This document shows positions 16,771-24,026 of a DNA stretch of 32,312 nt, piece after piece. The position numbers were made by a program, and so were the translations under genes. The stretch's first letter is position 1, and each line of letters opens with the position of its first letter. Source of the stretch: Thiohalocapsa sp. (GTDB taxonomy: Bacteria; Pseudomonadota; Gammaproteobacteria; Chromatiales; Chromatiaceae); assembly GCA_021736785.1 (NCBI GenBank), contig JAIPFF010000059.1, positions 1 to 32,312 on the forward strand, written 5' to 3'. A model generated the notes under the pieces. That model had not been told where the DNA came from, searched no databases, and was given only the letters and a program-made list of their open reading frames with translations.

Positions 16771-17172
16771 TCAGGACTTGGCAGGCTTGTGGGTCTTGCG
16801 CCGGCGCTTCGGGAGGCTCGGCGCCCGGCGCAGCTCCGCGAGGATATGCCGTATTGCCATCAGCGGGTGGCGCAGCGGCATCCGCGGGCCGGCGTAGCGC
16901 ATCACCTCGCGGACGCGCTCGCGCATCGCGGCGCTGTAGCAGTGCACCTCGCATTGATTGCAGGCGGGCTTCTCTTCGCCGAAAGGACAGGTTTCGAGCC
17001 GGCGGTGGGCGTACTCGCCGAGCCGCGCGCAGTCCGGACACAGCGTGCCGGCGGTGCCGTGCAGGTCGCGGCAGTAGATGTCGAGCATCGCCGCGATCGT
17101 GCGCTGCTCGTGACGGATGCGGCGCCCGGCGGGCTCGGTCGGCGCGGGCGGCGGCGGGGGACGATGCTGCAT
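16771..17172 (-). CDS. YgbA-type protein (nitrous oxide-stimulated promoter family)
   Basis: The product is 133 residues. The core shows the family pattern: RRIRHEQRTIAAMLDIYC, LCPDCARLGEYAHRRLETCP, then GEEKPACNQCEVHCY and VREVMRYAGPRMPLRHP. Seven cysteines (34, 45, 48, 62, 71, 74, 78) suggest a bound metal or Fe-S cluster. E. coli YgbA is under NsrR control and induced by NO stress; its biochemical role is uncertain. The open frame continues to 17400, but the Pro-rich MQHRPPPPPAPTEP start at 17172 is the latest ATG before the core. The tail is very basic (KRRRKTHKPAKS). An FNR-type box lies about 88 bp upstream, supporting regulation by nitrogen oxides or oxygen. Confidence 0.88.
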   Translation of the reverse strand: MQHRPPPPPAPTEPAGRRIRHEQRTIAAMLDIYCRDLHGTAGTLCPDCARLGEYAHRRLETCPFGEEKPACNQCEVHCYSAAMRERVREVMRYAGPRMPLRHPLMAIRHILAELRRAPSLPKRRRKTHKPAKS

Positions 17173-17253
17173 AGTGGCCTCGGGATTCGGCGACCGGACG
17201 CTCGCGCCCGGCCTGCGATGCCTCCATTGGGCAACCTGCCGTTCCGAGGGGCC

Positions 17254-17267
17254 TTGATTCGGGTCAA
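17254..17267. promoter_or_regulatory. FNR/DNR-type binding site upstream of the YgbA-type gene
   Basis: TTGATTCGGGTCAA matches TTGAT-N4-ATCAA at nine of ten positions (G for A in the second half). Its centre is 88 bp upstream of the minus-strand ATG at 17172. A clear -10 is not visible. Confidence 0.55.
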
Positions 17268-17317
17268 GCGCGGCGACCGGCGGCCTTAGCCGCGCCCCCG
17301 GTCCGGATTGCCGAACT

Positions 17318-17368
17318 GCCGGGACGCCGGGACGCCGGGACGCCGGGACGCCGGCACGCCAAGACGCC
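17318..17368. repeat. Short tandem repeat, 8-bp unit gccgggac
   Basis: Four exact copies (17318-17349) followed by two variants, gccggcac and gccaagac, and a partial copy. It lies between the FNR-type box of the YgbA-type gene and the terB-like gene. A length-variable intergenic repeat; no function is evident. Confidence 0.9.
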
Positions 17369-17411
17369 AAGCAGAGGCGAGGCAATGGCTCGAAAACCAA
17401 GCCGGCGCCGC

Positions 17412-17879
17412 TTACTCCGCAGTCGTGCCGCCCTCGTGCCGATGCTTCGCCGCGATATATACCGAGTGCGGCACGTACAAGAGCTCCGAGATCTTGCGCA
17501 CCAAGTGCTCCTCGTAGCGGTGCAGCACTTTGTCCGCGTAGGCGATGCGCCAGAGGTGGTCGATCAGCGCGGCCTTCTGCTCGGCGCCGTAGCCCTCGTT
17601 GATCAGCGACGTGAACTGGAAGTAGTCGGTGGCGTCGTGCCGCTCGGCCTCGGCCAGCTCGATCAGCGCCGCGGTCTCGTCATCGGTCAGCTCGAACTGC
17701 TCGCGGACGCCTTGCTCGACCCGTTGGCGTTCCTCATCGTGAATCTCGTCGTCCATCCGGGTCATCTCGAGCAGCAGCGCCGCCACCGCAAGCCGCAGAC
17801 GGTGCTCGGATGCGTCCGTGCTCTCGGTGGCGCCGGCAAGCAGGTTCTGCTCGAAGAAAGTCTTGATCTGTTTCAGCAT
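17412..17879 (-). CDS. TerB-family (tellurite resistance-like) protein
   Basis: The 155-residue all-helical protein resembles the short cytosolic TerB domain: an acidic helix EMTRMDDEIHDEERQRV (about 38-54), then LINEGYGAEQKAALIDHLWR (about 92-111) and IAYADKVLHRYEEHLVRKIS (112-131), which repeats the acidic metal-binding pattern. TerB domains bind divalent metal and act in envelope or stress responses; this single-domain form has no other ter gene beside it, so tellurite resistance is not implied. The ATG at 17879 (MLKQIKTFFEQNLL) is the typical start; the longer frame to 17954 is unlikely. Confidence 0.87.
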   Translation of the reverse strand: MLKQIKTFFEQNLLAGATESTDASEHRLRLAVAALLLEMTRMDDEIHDEERQRVEQGVREQFELTDDETAALIELAEAERHDATDYFQFTSLINEGYGAEQKAALIDHLWRIAYADKVLHRYEEHLVRKISELLYVPHSVYIAAKHRHEGGTTAE

Positions 17880-17966
17880 CGCGTATTGCCTCGGGTGTTG
17901 ATGCCGTTTAGGTGCGTCCGGCCCGGCGCTGGACAATGCCGGCGGTCCGATCAACCGCCAAGGCTT

Positions 17967-17980
17967 GCCACGCGCGTGGC
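17967..17980. promoter_or_regulatory. Perfect 14-bp palindrome just upstream of the decayed antitoxin gene
   Basis: GCCACGCGCGTGGC equals its own reverse complement and lies 3 bases before the presumed original start at 17984. Phd/YefM-type modules repress themselves through palindromes overlapping the start, so this may be the remaining operator. Confidence 0.4.
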
Positions 17981-17983
17981 GCC

Positions 17984-18257
17984 ACGACCGGACAGATCCA
18001 CATCCACGAGGCCAAGATGCAACTGTCGGCTTGGACTCGGTTTGGACATTGACACGTAGGGGTCGAGCCCGCCTGCAACGGCGAGGAGGTCATCATCGCC
18101 AAGGCCGGCAAGCCCGTCTTGCGTCCGACGCCGATCGGGTCCGCCGGGCGAGGGCGCCGGGCGAGGGCGCCGATTCGGCGCGCCGCGCGGCAAGGCCCGC
18201 GTCGACGAGTGCTTCTTCGATGCGCTTGCGAACGACGAGCTTCGCGCTTGGGAATAA
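17984..18257 (+). pseudogene. Decayed Phd/YefM-type antitoxin
   Basis: Pieces of a prevent-host-death antitoxin are readable in order: QIHIHEAKMQLS (from 17993), CNGEEVIIAKAGKPVLRPTP (about 18074-18133), then RFGAPRGKARVDE and FFDALANDELRAWE ending in TAA at 18255-18257. Three lesions are visible. The position where ATG is expected reads ACG (17984). An in-frame TGA sits at 18050-18052 within an apparent short insertion. The C-terminal piece is in another frame because gccgggcgagggc is exactly duplicated (18143-18155 and 18156-18168). Removing one 13-bp copy restores the frame. The gene is dead as written. Identity is confident; the start is a guess. Confidence 0.75.
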
Positions 18258-18261
18258 CCGG

Positions 18262-18300
18262 ATACGCCTGCTGCTGCACACTCTTGCTACGCTTTGTGAG
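18262..18300 (+). pseudogene. Possible N-terminal remnant of a VapC/PIN-domain toxin
   Basis: Four bases after the antitoxin remnant, IRLLLHTLATLCE can be read, where ATA would replace ATG and the canonical VapC opening is MRLLLDTHALLWW. The invariant Asp codon is changed to His. The match is short and lacks the rest of the toxin, so this is a tentative call supported mainly by its position immediately after a Phd antitoxin. Confidence 0.35.
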
Positions 18301-18324
18301 CACAATCCGGCGAGGCACGACAGT

Positions 18325-18657
18325 ATGCAAGAGCTCGATATCTTTTCCGTCCGGGATCTGCGCAACCGCTCGGGCGATCTGTTGAAAGATGCCGAGCAGG
18401 GGCAGCTTTCCCTGATTACCGAGCATGGCCGACCGGCAATCCTCGCGGTCCCTTTCGATCATCGTCTGCTCGATCACGGTGTTCATCGCGCCTTGGCCTT
18501 AAGCCTCTTCGAGGGGCGGCAAGTGACCCTGGCGCAGGGCGCCGAGATTGCCGGACTGTCGCGCGAGGATTTTGTCGATCTGATCGGCTCGATCGGTCTG
18601 GCCGCGGTGGATTATCCGTCCGGGGAAGTCGCCGGCGAGTTGGAAAGCGCGTTGTGA
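18325..18657 (+). CDS. Phd-UPF0175 fused antitoxin
   Basis: The product is 110 residues. Residues 1-45 are Phd-like (FSVRDLRNRSGDLLKDAEQG, then LSLITEHGRPAILAVPF) and residues 48-95 resemble UPF0175 (HRALALSLFEGRQVTLAQGA, then EIAGLSREDFVDLIGSIGL), a small helix-turn-helix. Such fused antitoxins usually precede a DUF3368-type PIN toxin. The predicted mode is toxin binding plus autorepression. The ATG at 18325 was chosen because the domain starts there; the open frame extending to 17965 runs through the decayed antitoxin and is not coding. The frame appears intact, but its toxin is only a stub, so it may persist as an orphan or antidote. Confidence 0.8.
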   Translation: MQELDIFSVRDLRNRSGDLLKDAEQGQLSLITEHGRPAILAVPFDHRLLDHGVHRALALSLFEGRQVTLAQGAEIAGLSREDFVDLIGSIGLAAVDYPSGEVAGELESAL

Positions 18658-18667
18658 CGCCGGGCCG

Positions 18668-18766
18668 GTGAGCGCGGTCGTCGTCGCGGACGCGGGCTTG
18701 CCTCGCACCGCCCGGGTCCGACAAGACCGCGAAAATGTGAAGTCCCGCACCAATCGCGCCGGCTGA
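18668..18766 (+). pseudogene. Stub of a PIN-domain (DUF3368-type) toxin
   Basis: A GTG 10 bases after the antitoxin stop begins VSAVVVADAGLPR, which resembles the opening strand and first catalytic Asp of PIN toxins (VVADAGPL). Homology ends after about 11 residues and the frame closes at 18764-18766. The position fits the toxin slot, so I read it as a 3'-deleted toxin. The match is short, so the identity is uncertain. Confidence 0.45.
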
Positions 18767-19274
18767 ACCGGGTATCAAGACGCGCACGGGCGGCTTGGCT
18801 CGGCTCGAGCGTCCTGGCATAACGGACTGCTCTGCGGATAGAGTTCGCGCCTTGGCGCATCGTTGGGATCGAAGGACGTAATGGTCTCGTCAGCAGATAG
18901 AACAGGAGCGGACGGCCCTCTCGTCGTCTTGGCGCAGTTGCGGCTGCTCGTGGCTTATGCCGGGGAAGCGGACCACTCCGGATGATGCGGGTGAGGGCGA
19001 GGGTGAGTCGATCGGAGCCACCGGCGAGGATAACGGGCTGCAAGGCGACTGATGGCCGATTACGTCGTTCTCGGCGCGATTTTGCTCGCCTCGCGACCGA
19101 CGCAGAAAAGTGCACTGCCTCACTCCCGTGCATCGACCATCCCCGACGGCTGGATACTCCGCTCAACCGCTTGCTTGCTCTGCATGCTGCAGGCGAGACC
19201 CGAAGCGCTGCCATGGATTCGCCCGCGCGGTTGCGCGAAGATGCCGATTGTCGATCCCTTGCCGGAGGCGTCCC
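18767..19274. other. Stretch without a recognisable gene
   Basis: About 500 bases between the toxin stub and the Uma2 gene. Both strands have open frames, but none shows family-like sequence. The loss of homology at the toxin stub suggests this is the site of a deletion or insertion. Only the ggagg of the next gene (19263-19267) is assignable. Confidence 0.45.
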
Positions 19275-19826
19275 ATGGAAGCCCTGAAGCTCAAGACCCT
19301 CGATGACCTGCTTCAGTCCCCGGACGAGCGGGTGGAACTGATCGGCGGCGAGATCGTGCGCCGGCCGATGGCTCGCGTCGGCCATGGCGCGGCGCAGGGC
19401 AACTTGCGCGGTGAACTGCATCCGTTCAGCGGTCGCGACGGTCCCGGCGGCGGCTGGTGGCTGGCGACCGAGGTCAGCGTGGCGTACGAAACGCACGAGT
19501 GCCCGTCCCATGACCTCGCCGGGTGGCGCCGCGAGCGGTTGCCGCGGCTTCCCGAGGGCATCATCGACCTGCCGCCGGACTGGGTCTGCGAGATCGTCTC
19601 GCCGGGGCACGAGAAGAAGGACACGGTGGTCGTGCCGCTGCTGCTCAAGCGGCATCATGTGCCGTACTACTGGCTGATCTGGCCGGAGGAGCGGATTCTG
19701 GTTGCCCACACGCTCAGCGAAGGCGAGTGGCGCCAGATCGCGACGCTGAAGACGGGTGACCGCGGACGCATTCCCCCCTTCGACGCGGTCGAGCTGAACT
19801 TGGATGCCTTGCTCGGCGGCGGCTGA
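19275..19826 (+). CDS. Uma2 / DUF820 family putative restriction-fold endonuclease
   Basis: The product is 183 residues, the usual size. Family landmarks are ERVELIGGEIVRRPMA (18-33), PSHDLAGWRRERLPRLP (77-93, Asp80), PDWVCEIVSPGHEKKDT (101-117, Glu106) and a Lys in PLLLKRHHVPYYWLIWP (Lys125), forming a PD-(D/E)xK-like active site. These genes are frequent in accessory DNA of cyanobacteria and proteobacteria; the biological substrate is not known. The ATG at 19275 with GGAGG 7 bases upstream is a strong start. Confidence 0.9.
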   Translation: MEALKLKTLDDLLQSPDERVELIGGEIVRRPMARVGHGAAQGNLRGELHPFSGRDGPGGGWWLATEVSVAYETHECPSHDLAGWRRERLPRLPEGIIDLPPDWVCEIVSPGHEKKDTVVVPLLLKRHHVPYYWLIWPEERILVAHTLSEGEWRQIATLKTGDRGRIPPFDAVELNLDALLGGG

Positions 19827-19874
19827 CGCGGCGGAGTCAGTCGCGCGGCTTTCGACACCACCATCCGCGAGGCA

Positions 19875-21296
19875 TTGACCATCCTATTCCGCGCACTGTC
19901 CGCCGCCTGCCTGTTCATGTCCGGCTGTGTCGCTGCCGATCCGCAAACGCCGCCGCCGCGCCTGGCCGCTCTGCTTGCGGAGATCGAGCAGATCCGCCAA
20001 CAGCATCGGATCGCGGCCGTCGGGCTGGCGGTCATCCATCCGGACGGCAGCCGTTGGACCGGCGGGCTCGGCACGGTGAGCCACGCATCGGACCGGCCGA
20101 TGACGGCCGATACGCTGATTCGGGTGGGGTCGGTGACCAAGGCGTTCACCGGATTGGCGGTGCTGAAGCTGATGGAGCAGGGCAAGCTCCGCGCCGATGA
20201 GCCGATCAGCCGTTGGGTAGCGCCGACGCTGTACGAAAATCCGTGGACGGAGACCCTGCCGATTACCGTCGCGCACCTGCTGGAGCACACGGCCGGCTTT
20301 CGGGACATGACGCCGGCGGAGTTCGACTACGTCAATGATCCTGAAGCCCCGGTGTCTGCGACGCTGCAGCGGTTTCGTCAGTCCCACCGGGTGCATTGGC
20401 CGCCGGGTCTGCATTCGTCCTATTCGAATTTGGGCACCGCGTTTGCCGGCTTGGTCATCGAGCAAGCGGGCGGGGATGCCTACGAAGCGTTCGTCGATGC
20501 AACGGTGCTCGAGCCGCTGGGCATGCGCGATTCGGGTTTCTTTCTGAGTGAGCCCGATCGGGAGTCTCTGGCCGCCGGTTACGACGCCGACGGCACCACA
20601 CGCATCCCCTATTGGCAGATGGCCTACCGGCCGTTCGGCGGTGCGAATAGCACGGTGAACGACATGGCGCGCTTCGTGGCGATGCTGCTGAATCATGGGC
20701 ACCATGGCGATCGACAGGTGTTCGAGGCGCAATCCATCCGGCGCATGGAAATTCCCGGGACGACCCTGGCGGCGCGCAAAGGGCTGACCTTCGGCTACGG
20801 GTTCGGCAACTATCAGTGGCTGCGCGACGGCGTCGTCTTTCATGGCCACGGCGGCGACGCGGACGGTTATCTGTCGCGCTACGGCTATACCCGCGCCAAT
20901 TCCAGCGGCTACTTTGTCGTCATCACCGCCTTCAACAGCCGGGCGTTGGGGCGTATCCGCAGGCTTGTGGAGTCGTACCTGACCGCGGACGTGGCCGCAG
21001 CGGGCGAGCCCCGGCGGGTCGCGCTTGCGCCGGACTCGGCGCGACGCATTGCCGGCGAGTACCGGAGCGTGACTTCGCGCTTCGGGCAGCCGGGCGCGCA
21101 ACGGATGCGGATTTCGTACGCCGGCGAACGGCTTTATCTGCAGTCGGACGATGCGTCCGAAAAAGAGCTGATACCGGTCGCGCGGGAGCAGTTTCGCCTT
21201 CGTGGCCAACCCGTTGCAACCATTATCATCGCCGAGTCGGACGACGGTCGACTGTACTTTCAGGACAACGACGACAACTACGTCAAGGTGCGCTGA
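19875..21296 (+). CDS. Serine beta-lactamase-like hydrolase (class C/esterase fold), probable lipoprotein
   Basis: The product is 473 residues. Motifs of the penicillin-binding-like serine hydrolases are present: SVTK (Ser86-Lys89), YSN (183-185) and HGHGG near residue 318, replacing the KTG triad strand. The N-terminus MTILFRALSAACLFMSGC carries a lipobox before Cys18, so it is likely lipid-anchored in the envelope. A C-terminal domain of about 90 residues with beta strands follows (from about 377), as in many esterase or D-aminopeptidase members. The only plausible start is TTG at 19875, with gagg very close upstream, which is unusual. The substrate is unknown: peptide, ester or beta-lactam. 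It follows Uma2 by 48 bp. Confidence 0.9.
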   Translation: MTILFRALSAACLFMSGCVAADPQTPPPRLAALLAEIEQIRQQHRIAAVGLAVIHPDGSRWTGGLGTVSHASDRPMTADTLIRVGSVTKAFTGLAVLKLMEQGKLRADEPISRWVAPTLYENPWTETLPITVAHLLEHTAGFRDMTPAEFDYVNDPEAPVSATLQRFRQSHRVHWPPGLHSSYSNLGTAFAGLVIEQAGGDAYEAFVDATVLEPLGMRDSGFFLSEPDRESLAAGYDADGTTRIPYWQMAYRPFGGANSTVNDMARFVAMLLNHGHHGDRQVFEAQSIRRMEIPGTTLAARKGLTFGYGFGNYQWLRDGVVFHGHGGDADGYLSRYGYTRANSSGYFVVITAFNSRALGRIRRLVESYLTADVAAAGEPRRVALAPDSARRIAGEYRSVTSRFGQPGAQRMRISYAGERLYLQSDDASEKELIPVAREQFRLRGQPVATIIIAESDDGRLYFQDNDDNYVKVR

Positions 21297-21393
21297 TTGT
21301 ATCGGCCGTGAAGTCATGGGCGGCCGGCCGCGGTCTACCGTCCAGAGCCGGCCCGATGATCCGGGGCCGGCGGAACGCGATCCGGGATTTGCC

Positions 21394-22848
21394 ATGCCCC
21401 AGTCTGTCCGCTTCCTGGTCGCCGGCTGCTGCCTCGCCCTCTTGTTGCCGGCCGCGGCACGGGCCGGCGGCGTCCCGGTCTACGACGTCGATGTCGACGA
21501 CGCGTTGCAGCGTCTGCGCGTAACCGTCTGCTTCGGCGGCGAGCCGCCCCGGATGCTCCATGCCGAGGACGAGCGGGCAAGCCGCTATCTGCTCGGCACT
21601 CGCGCAAACGGACTTTTTTCCGGGCGCCTGCGGCCGCTGCCGTCGGGTGCGGGAACGACGATGCCGGTGCGCCCGGATGACCGCGGCTGCGTGCGCTACG
21701 ACGTGGATCTGAGCCGCGACTCGGACGGCGGATTCGGCGCGCTGTTCCTGCGCCGGGGAGGTGCCGTGGTGCTCTCGCCTCACGCCTTCCTCTGGTATCC
21801 CGCGGACGCCGGCGAGGTCGAGGTGCGCTTTCGCCTCCCCGCGGGTTTCGAGGTCAGCACGCCTTGGCAGCCCATCGGCGGCGGCGCTCGCGCACCGGCC
21901 TATCGCACGGGCGCGCGGCCGCCGTCCTGGGATGCCCGCATCGCCATCGGCGCGCTGTCGTCGCATGCGATTGCGCTGCCCGGCGGCAGGCTCGATGTCG
22001 CGCTGCTGCCGGGCAGCCCACCGGCGGACCCGGACATGTTGCTGCGCTGGCTGCGCCGCAGCGGCGAGGCCCTCGTCTCGGCCCACGGCCGGTTGCCGTC
22101 GGCGCGGGTACAGGTGCTGGTGGTGCCGCTCGGCAGCGGCCGCGAACCGGTGCCCTGGGGCGAAGTGCAGCGCGGCGGAGGCGATGCGGTGCACCTCTAT
22201 ATCGACCAGCGCCGGAGCGAACAAGCCTTTCTGGACGACTGGGTGCTGGTGCACGAGCTCAGCCATCTGCTGCATCCGCCCATGCGCGGCTCGGGGCGCT
22301 GGCTCTACGAGGGCTTGGCGAGCTATTACCAGAACGTGCTGCGGGCGCGGGCCGGACTCCTGGACGAAGCCACGGCCTGGACCAAGCTTCACGCCGGCTT
22401 CCGCCGCGGTATGGCGCAGACGAAGCGCGGCCGGACACTGGCCGAGGCTGCCCGAAACATGCCATGGACCCGCGAATATATGCGCGTCTATTGGAGCGGT
22501 GCGGCCATCGCGCTGCTCGCGGACCTCGAGCTCCGGCGCACATCCGGCGGCATGCAGTCGCTGGATACGGTGCTTGGCGACTTGGCGCGCTGCTGCCTGC
22601 CGGCGGACCGCAAATGGACCGACCGCGAGGTGGTCGACAAGCTCGATTCCTTGAGTCAAACCGAGGTCTTCGGCCGGCTCTATCGCCGCTGGCTCGACAG
22701 CGATCGGTTTCCGGATCTGACGGCGGCCTATCGCACGCTGGGGCTGGAGGCGCCGAGCGACAAGGACATCAGGTTTGTCGGCGGCGCCGCGGAGCGTGAA
22801 TCGAAGCGGGCGATCATGGCCGGAGGCGGCTCCACCGATCCGCGCTGA
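21394..22848 (+). CDS. M61-like secreted metallopeptidase
   Basis: The product is 484 residues with a signal peptide (VRFLVAGCCLALLLPAAARA, cleavage near residue 24). A gluzincin active site is seen: HELSH at 287-291 and the third zinc ligand Glu306 in LYEGLASYY. The N-terminal 200 residues are beta-rich, as in M61 glycyl-aminopeptidase-type proteins, although the PDZ domain usual in M61 is not evident. It probably acts in the periplasm. The ATG at 21394 gives the signal peptide directly; the frame is open further up to 21202 but without sense. It is 97 bp after the serine hydrolase and could be in the same transcript. Confidence 0.85.
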   Translation: MPQSVRFLVAGCCLALLLPAAARAGGVPVYDVDVDDALQRLRVTVCFGGEPPRMLHAEDERASRYLLGTRANGLFSGRLRPLPSGAGTTMPVRPDDRGCVRYDVDLSRDSDGGFGALFLRRGGAVVLSPHAFLWYPADAGEVEVRFRLPAGFEVSTPWQPIGGGARAPAYRTGARPPSWDARIAIGALSSHAIALPGGRLDVALLPGSPPADPDMLLRWLRRSGEALVSAHGRLPSARVQVLVVPLGSGREPVPWGEVQRGGGDAVHLYIDQRRSEQAFLDDWVLVHELSHLLHPPMRGSGRWLYEGLASYYQNVLRARAGLLDEATAWTKLHAGFRRGMAQTKRGRTLAEAARNMPWTREYMRVYWSGAAIALLADLELRRTSGGMQSLDTVLGDLARCCLPADRKWTDREVVDKLDSLSQTEVFGRLYRRWLDSDRFPDLTAAYRTLGLEAPSDKDIRFVGGAAERESKRAIMAGGGSTDPR

Positions 22849-22917
22849 AAGCACGCGATCGCAGAAGTACCGCGATCCGCGCGGTCTCGGGCCGGGCTCG
22901 GGAGGGGCAGTCTGATG

Positions 22918-23165
22918 GGGGCGGGCTCACGGGGTGGCCTCAGCGGGGTGCCTCACGGGGCGGCGCTACTGGGGGGCAGCGTCACTGGGGGCGGCGTTAC
23001 CGGGAGGCCGCGTCACTTGGGGGCAGCGTCGCCGGGGGCAGCGTCACCGGGGTAAGCGTCACCGGGGTAAGCGTCACCGGGGTAAGCGTCACCGGGGTAA
23101 GCGTCACCGGGGTAAGCGTCACTTGGGGGCAGCGTCATCGGGGATCGGCGTCATTGGGGATCAGC
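22918..23165. repeat. Minisatellite of 15-16-bp units, consensus gcgtcaccggggtaa
   Basis: Five perfect head-to-tail copies run from 23041 to 23115. On both sides, diverged 15-16-bp copies (gcgtcacttgggggca, gcgtcgccgggggca, gcgtcatcggggatcg and others) extend the array to about 250 bp. It fills the gap between the convergent M61-like and N-formylglutamate amidohydrolase genes and reaches into the last codons of the latter. The plus strand is G-rich, with regularly spaced runs of four or more G. It is not a CRISPR: units are contiguous, without spacers. Confidence 0.92.
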
Positions 23166-24026
23166 CGCACTGGGGGCTGGCAGGTCGATGGCGCGGTAGG
23201 CATCGGCGATGCGTGCTGCCCAGGCGGCGGCCGCGGCGGCGGTTGCGATGACATCCTGGCGGATCTCGATCATGACGGCGGGCAGGCCGCGGCCGTCGCC
23301 GTGCACGGGGACGCTGTAGTCCATGTCCTCATCGATGGGGTACGGTTGGTTGTCGCCGATGGTGAGCGTTGTGTCCCGCCGCAGCGCCGCGAGCAGGCGC
23401 TCGGCGAGCCGCCGGTCGCGCCAGTGGGAGATGCCCGCGTGCCAGGGCCGCCGCCCGCCGTTCAGCGTCGGCGTGAAGCTGTGGATGCTGAGCACGGCGG
23501 TGGCCCGGTCGCGGCGGTCGTGGAGCAGCGCGTCGACGGCGTCGTGGTAGGGCCGGAACAGGGCGTCGATGCGCGCGGCTCGCTCCGCCGGCGTCAGCGT
23601 CAGGTTGCCGGGAATGACGATACCGGCGCTGCGCTCGGTCACCGACTCCGGGCTCTGCAGCGGTCGGTTGCAGTCGATGACCAGGCGCGAGTACCCGCTG
23701 GCGGTCAGCGGCGCATCGAGCAGGTCCGATAGACGCCGTGCCACCTCGGCCGCGCCCGGATCCCAGGCGATGTGGTCGCGCAGCGCGGCGGCGTCGAGGC
23801 CCAGGTCGCCGAGCCGGCGCGGGATGCGGCGCGAGGCATGGTCGCAGAGCAGCACCGCGCTGCCGCGTCCTCCGGCGTTGATGATCTCGAAGGCGGGCGG
23901 CTCGTCGGGCGCGAGCAGCGGCCGGGGCACTTGGTGTGCATCGCCGTCGGTGCTCGGAGCCGGGGCCGCCGGGCTTGTCTCGCCTTGGCGACCGTCGGCT
24001 TGTGCCGTGTCCCTCGCGCGGCTCAT
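23151..24026 (-). CDS. N-formylglutamate amidohydrolase family protein
   Basis: The product is 291 residues. Family motifs are LLCDHASRRIP (about 70), SGYSRLVIDCNRP (about 120), VLSIHSFTPTLNG (about 180) and VMIEIRQD near 259, consistent with the zinc-dependent fold that hydrolyses N-formyl-L-glutamate in histidine degradation or trims related N-acyl amino acids. No other hut gene is nearby. The ATG at 24026 overlaps the TGA of the upstream transglutaminase (ATGA), so they are translationally coupled. A variable Ala/Pro-rich leader of about 45 residues precedes the fold. The gene's last codons border the minisatellite. Confidence 0.88.
   Translation of the reverse strand: MSRARDTAQADGRQGETSPAAPAPSTDGDAHQVPRPLLAPDEPPAFEIINAGGRGSAVLLCDHASRRIPRRLGDLGLDAAALRDHIAWDPGAAEVARRLSDLLDAPLTASGYSRLVIDCNRPLQSPESVTERSAGIVIPGNLTLTPAERAARIDALFRPYHDAVDALLHDRRDRATAVLSIHSFTPTLNGGRRPWHAGISHWRDRRLAERLLAALRRDTTLTIGDNQPYPIDEDMDYSVPVHGDGRGLPAVMIEIRQDVIATAAAAAAWAARIADAYRAIDLPAPSAADPQ

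Noticed and set aside
17908-18486. Minus-strand frame across the toxin-antitoxin region
   Set aside because: It is antisense to the clearly recognisable antitoxin sequences.
18612-19709. Long minus-strand frame opposite the Uma2 gene
   Set aside because: It is the complement of the Uma2 gene plus low-information sequence, with no family pattern.
23041-23115. Regular repeat considered as CRISPR
   Set aside because: Units are contiguous 15-mers with no spacers and no cas genes are near.
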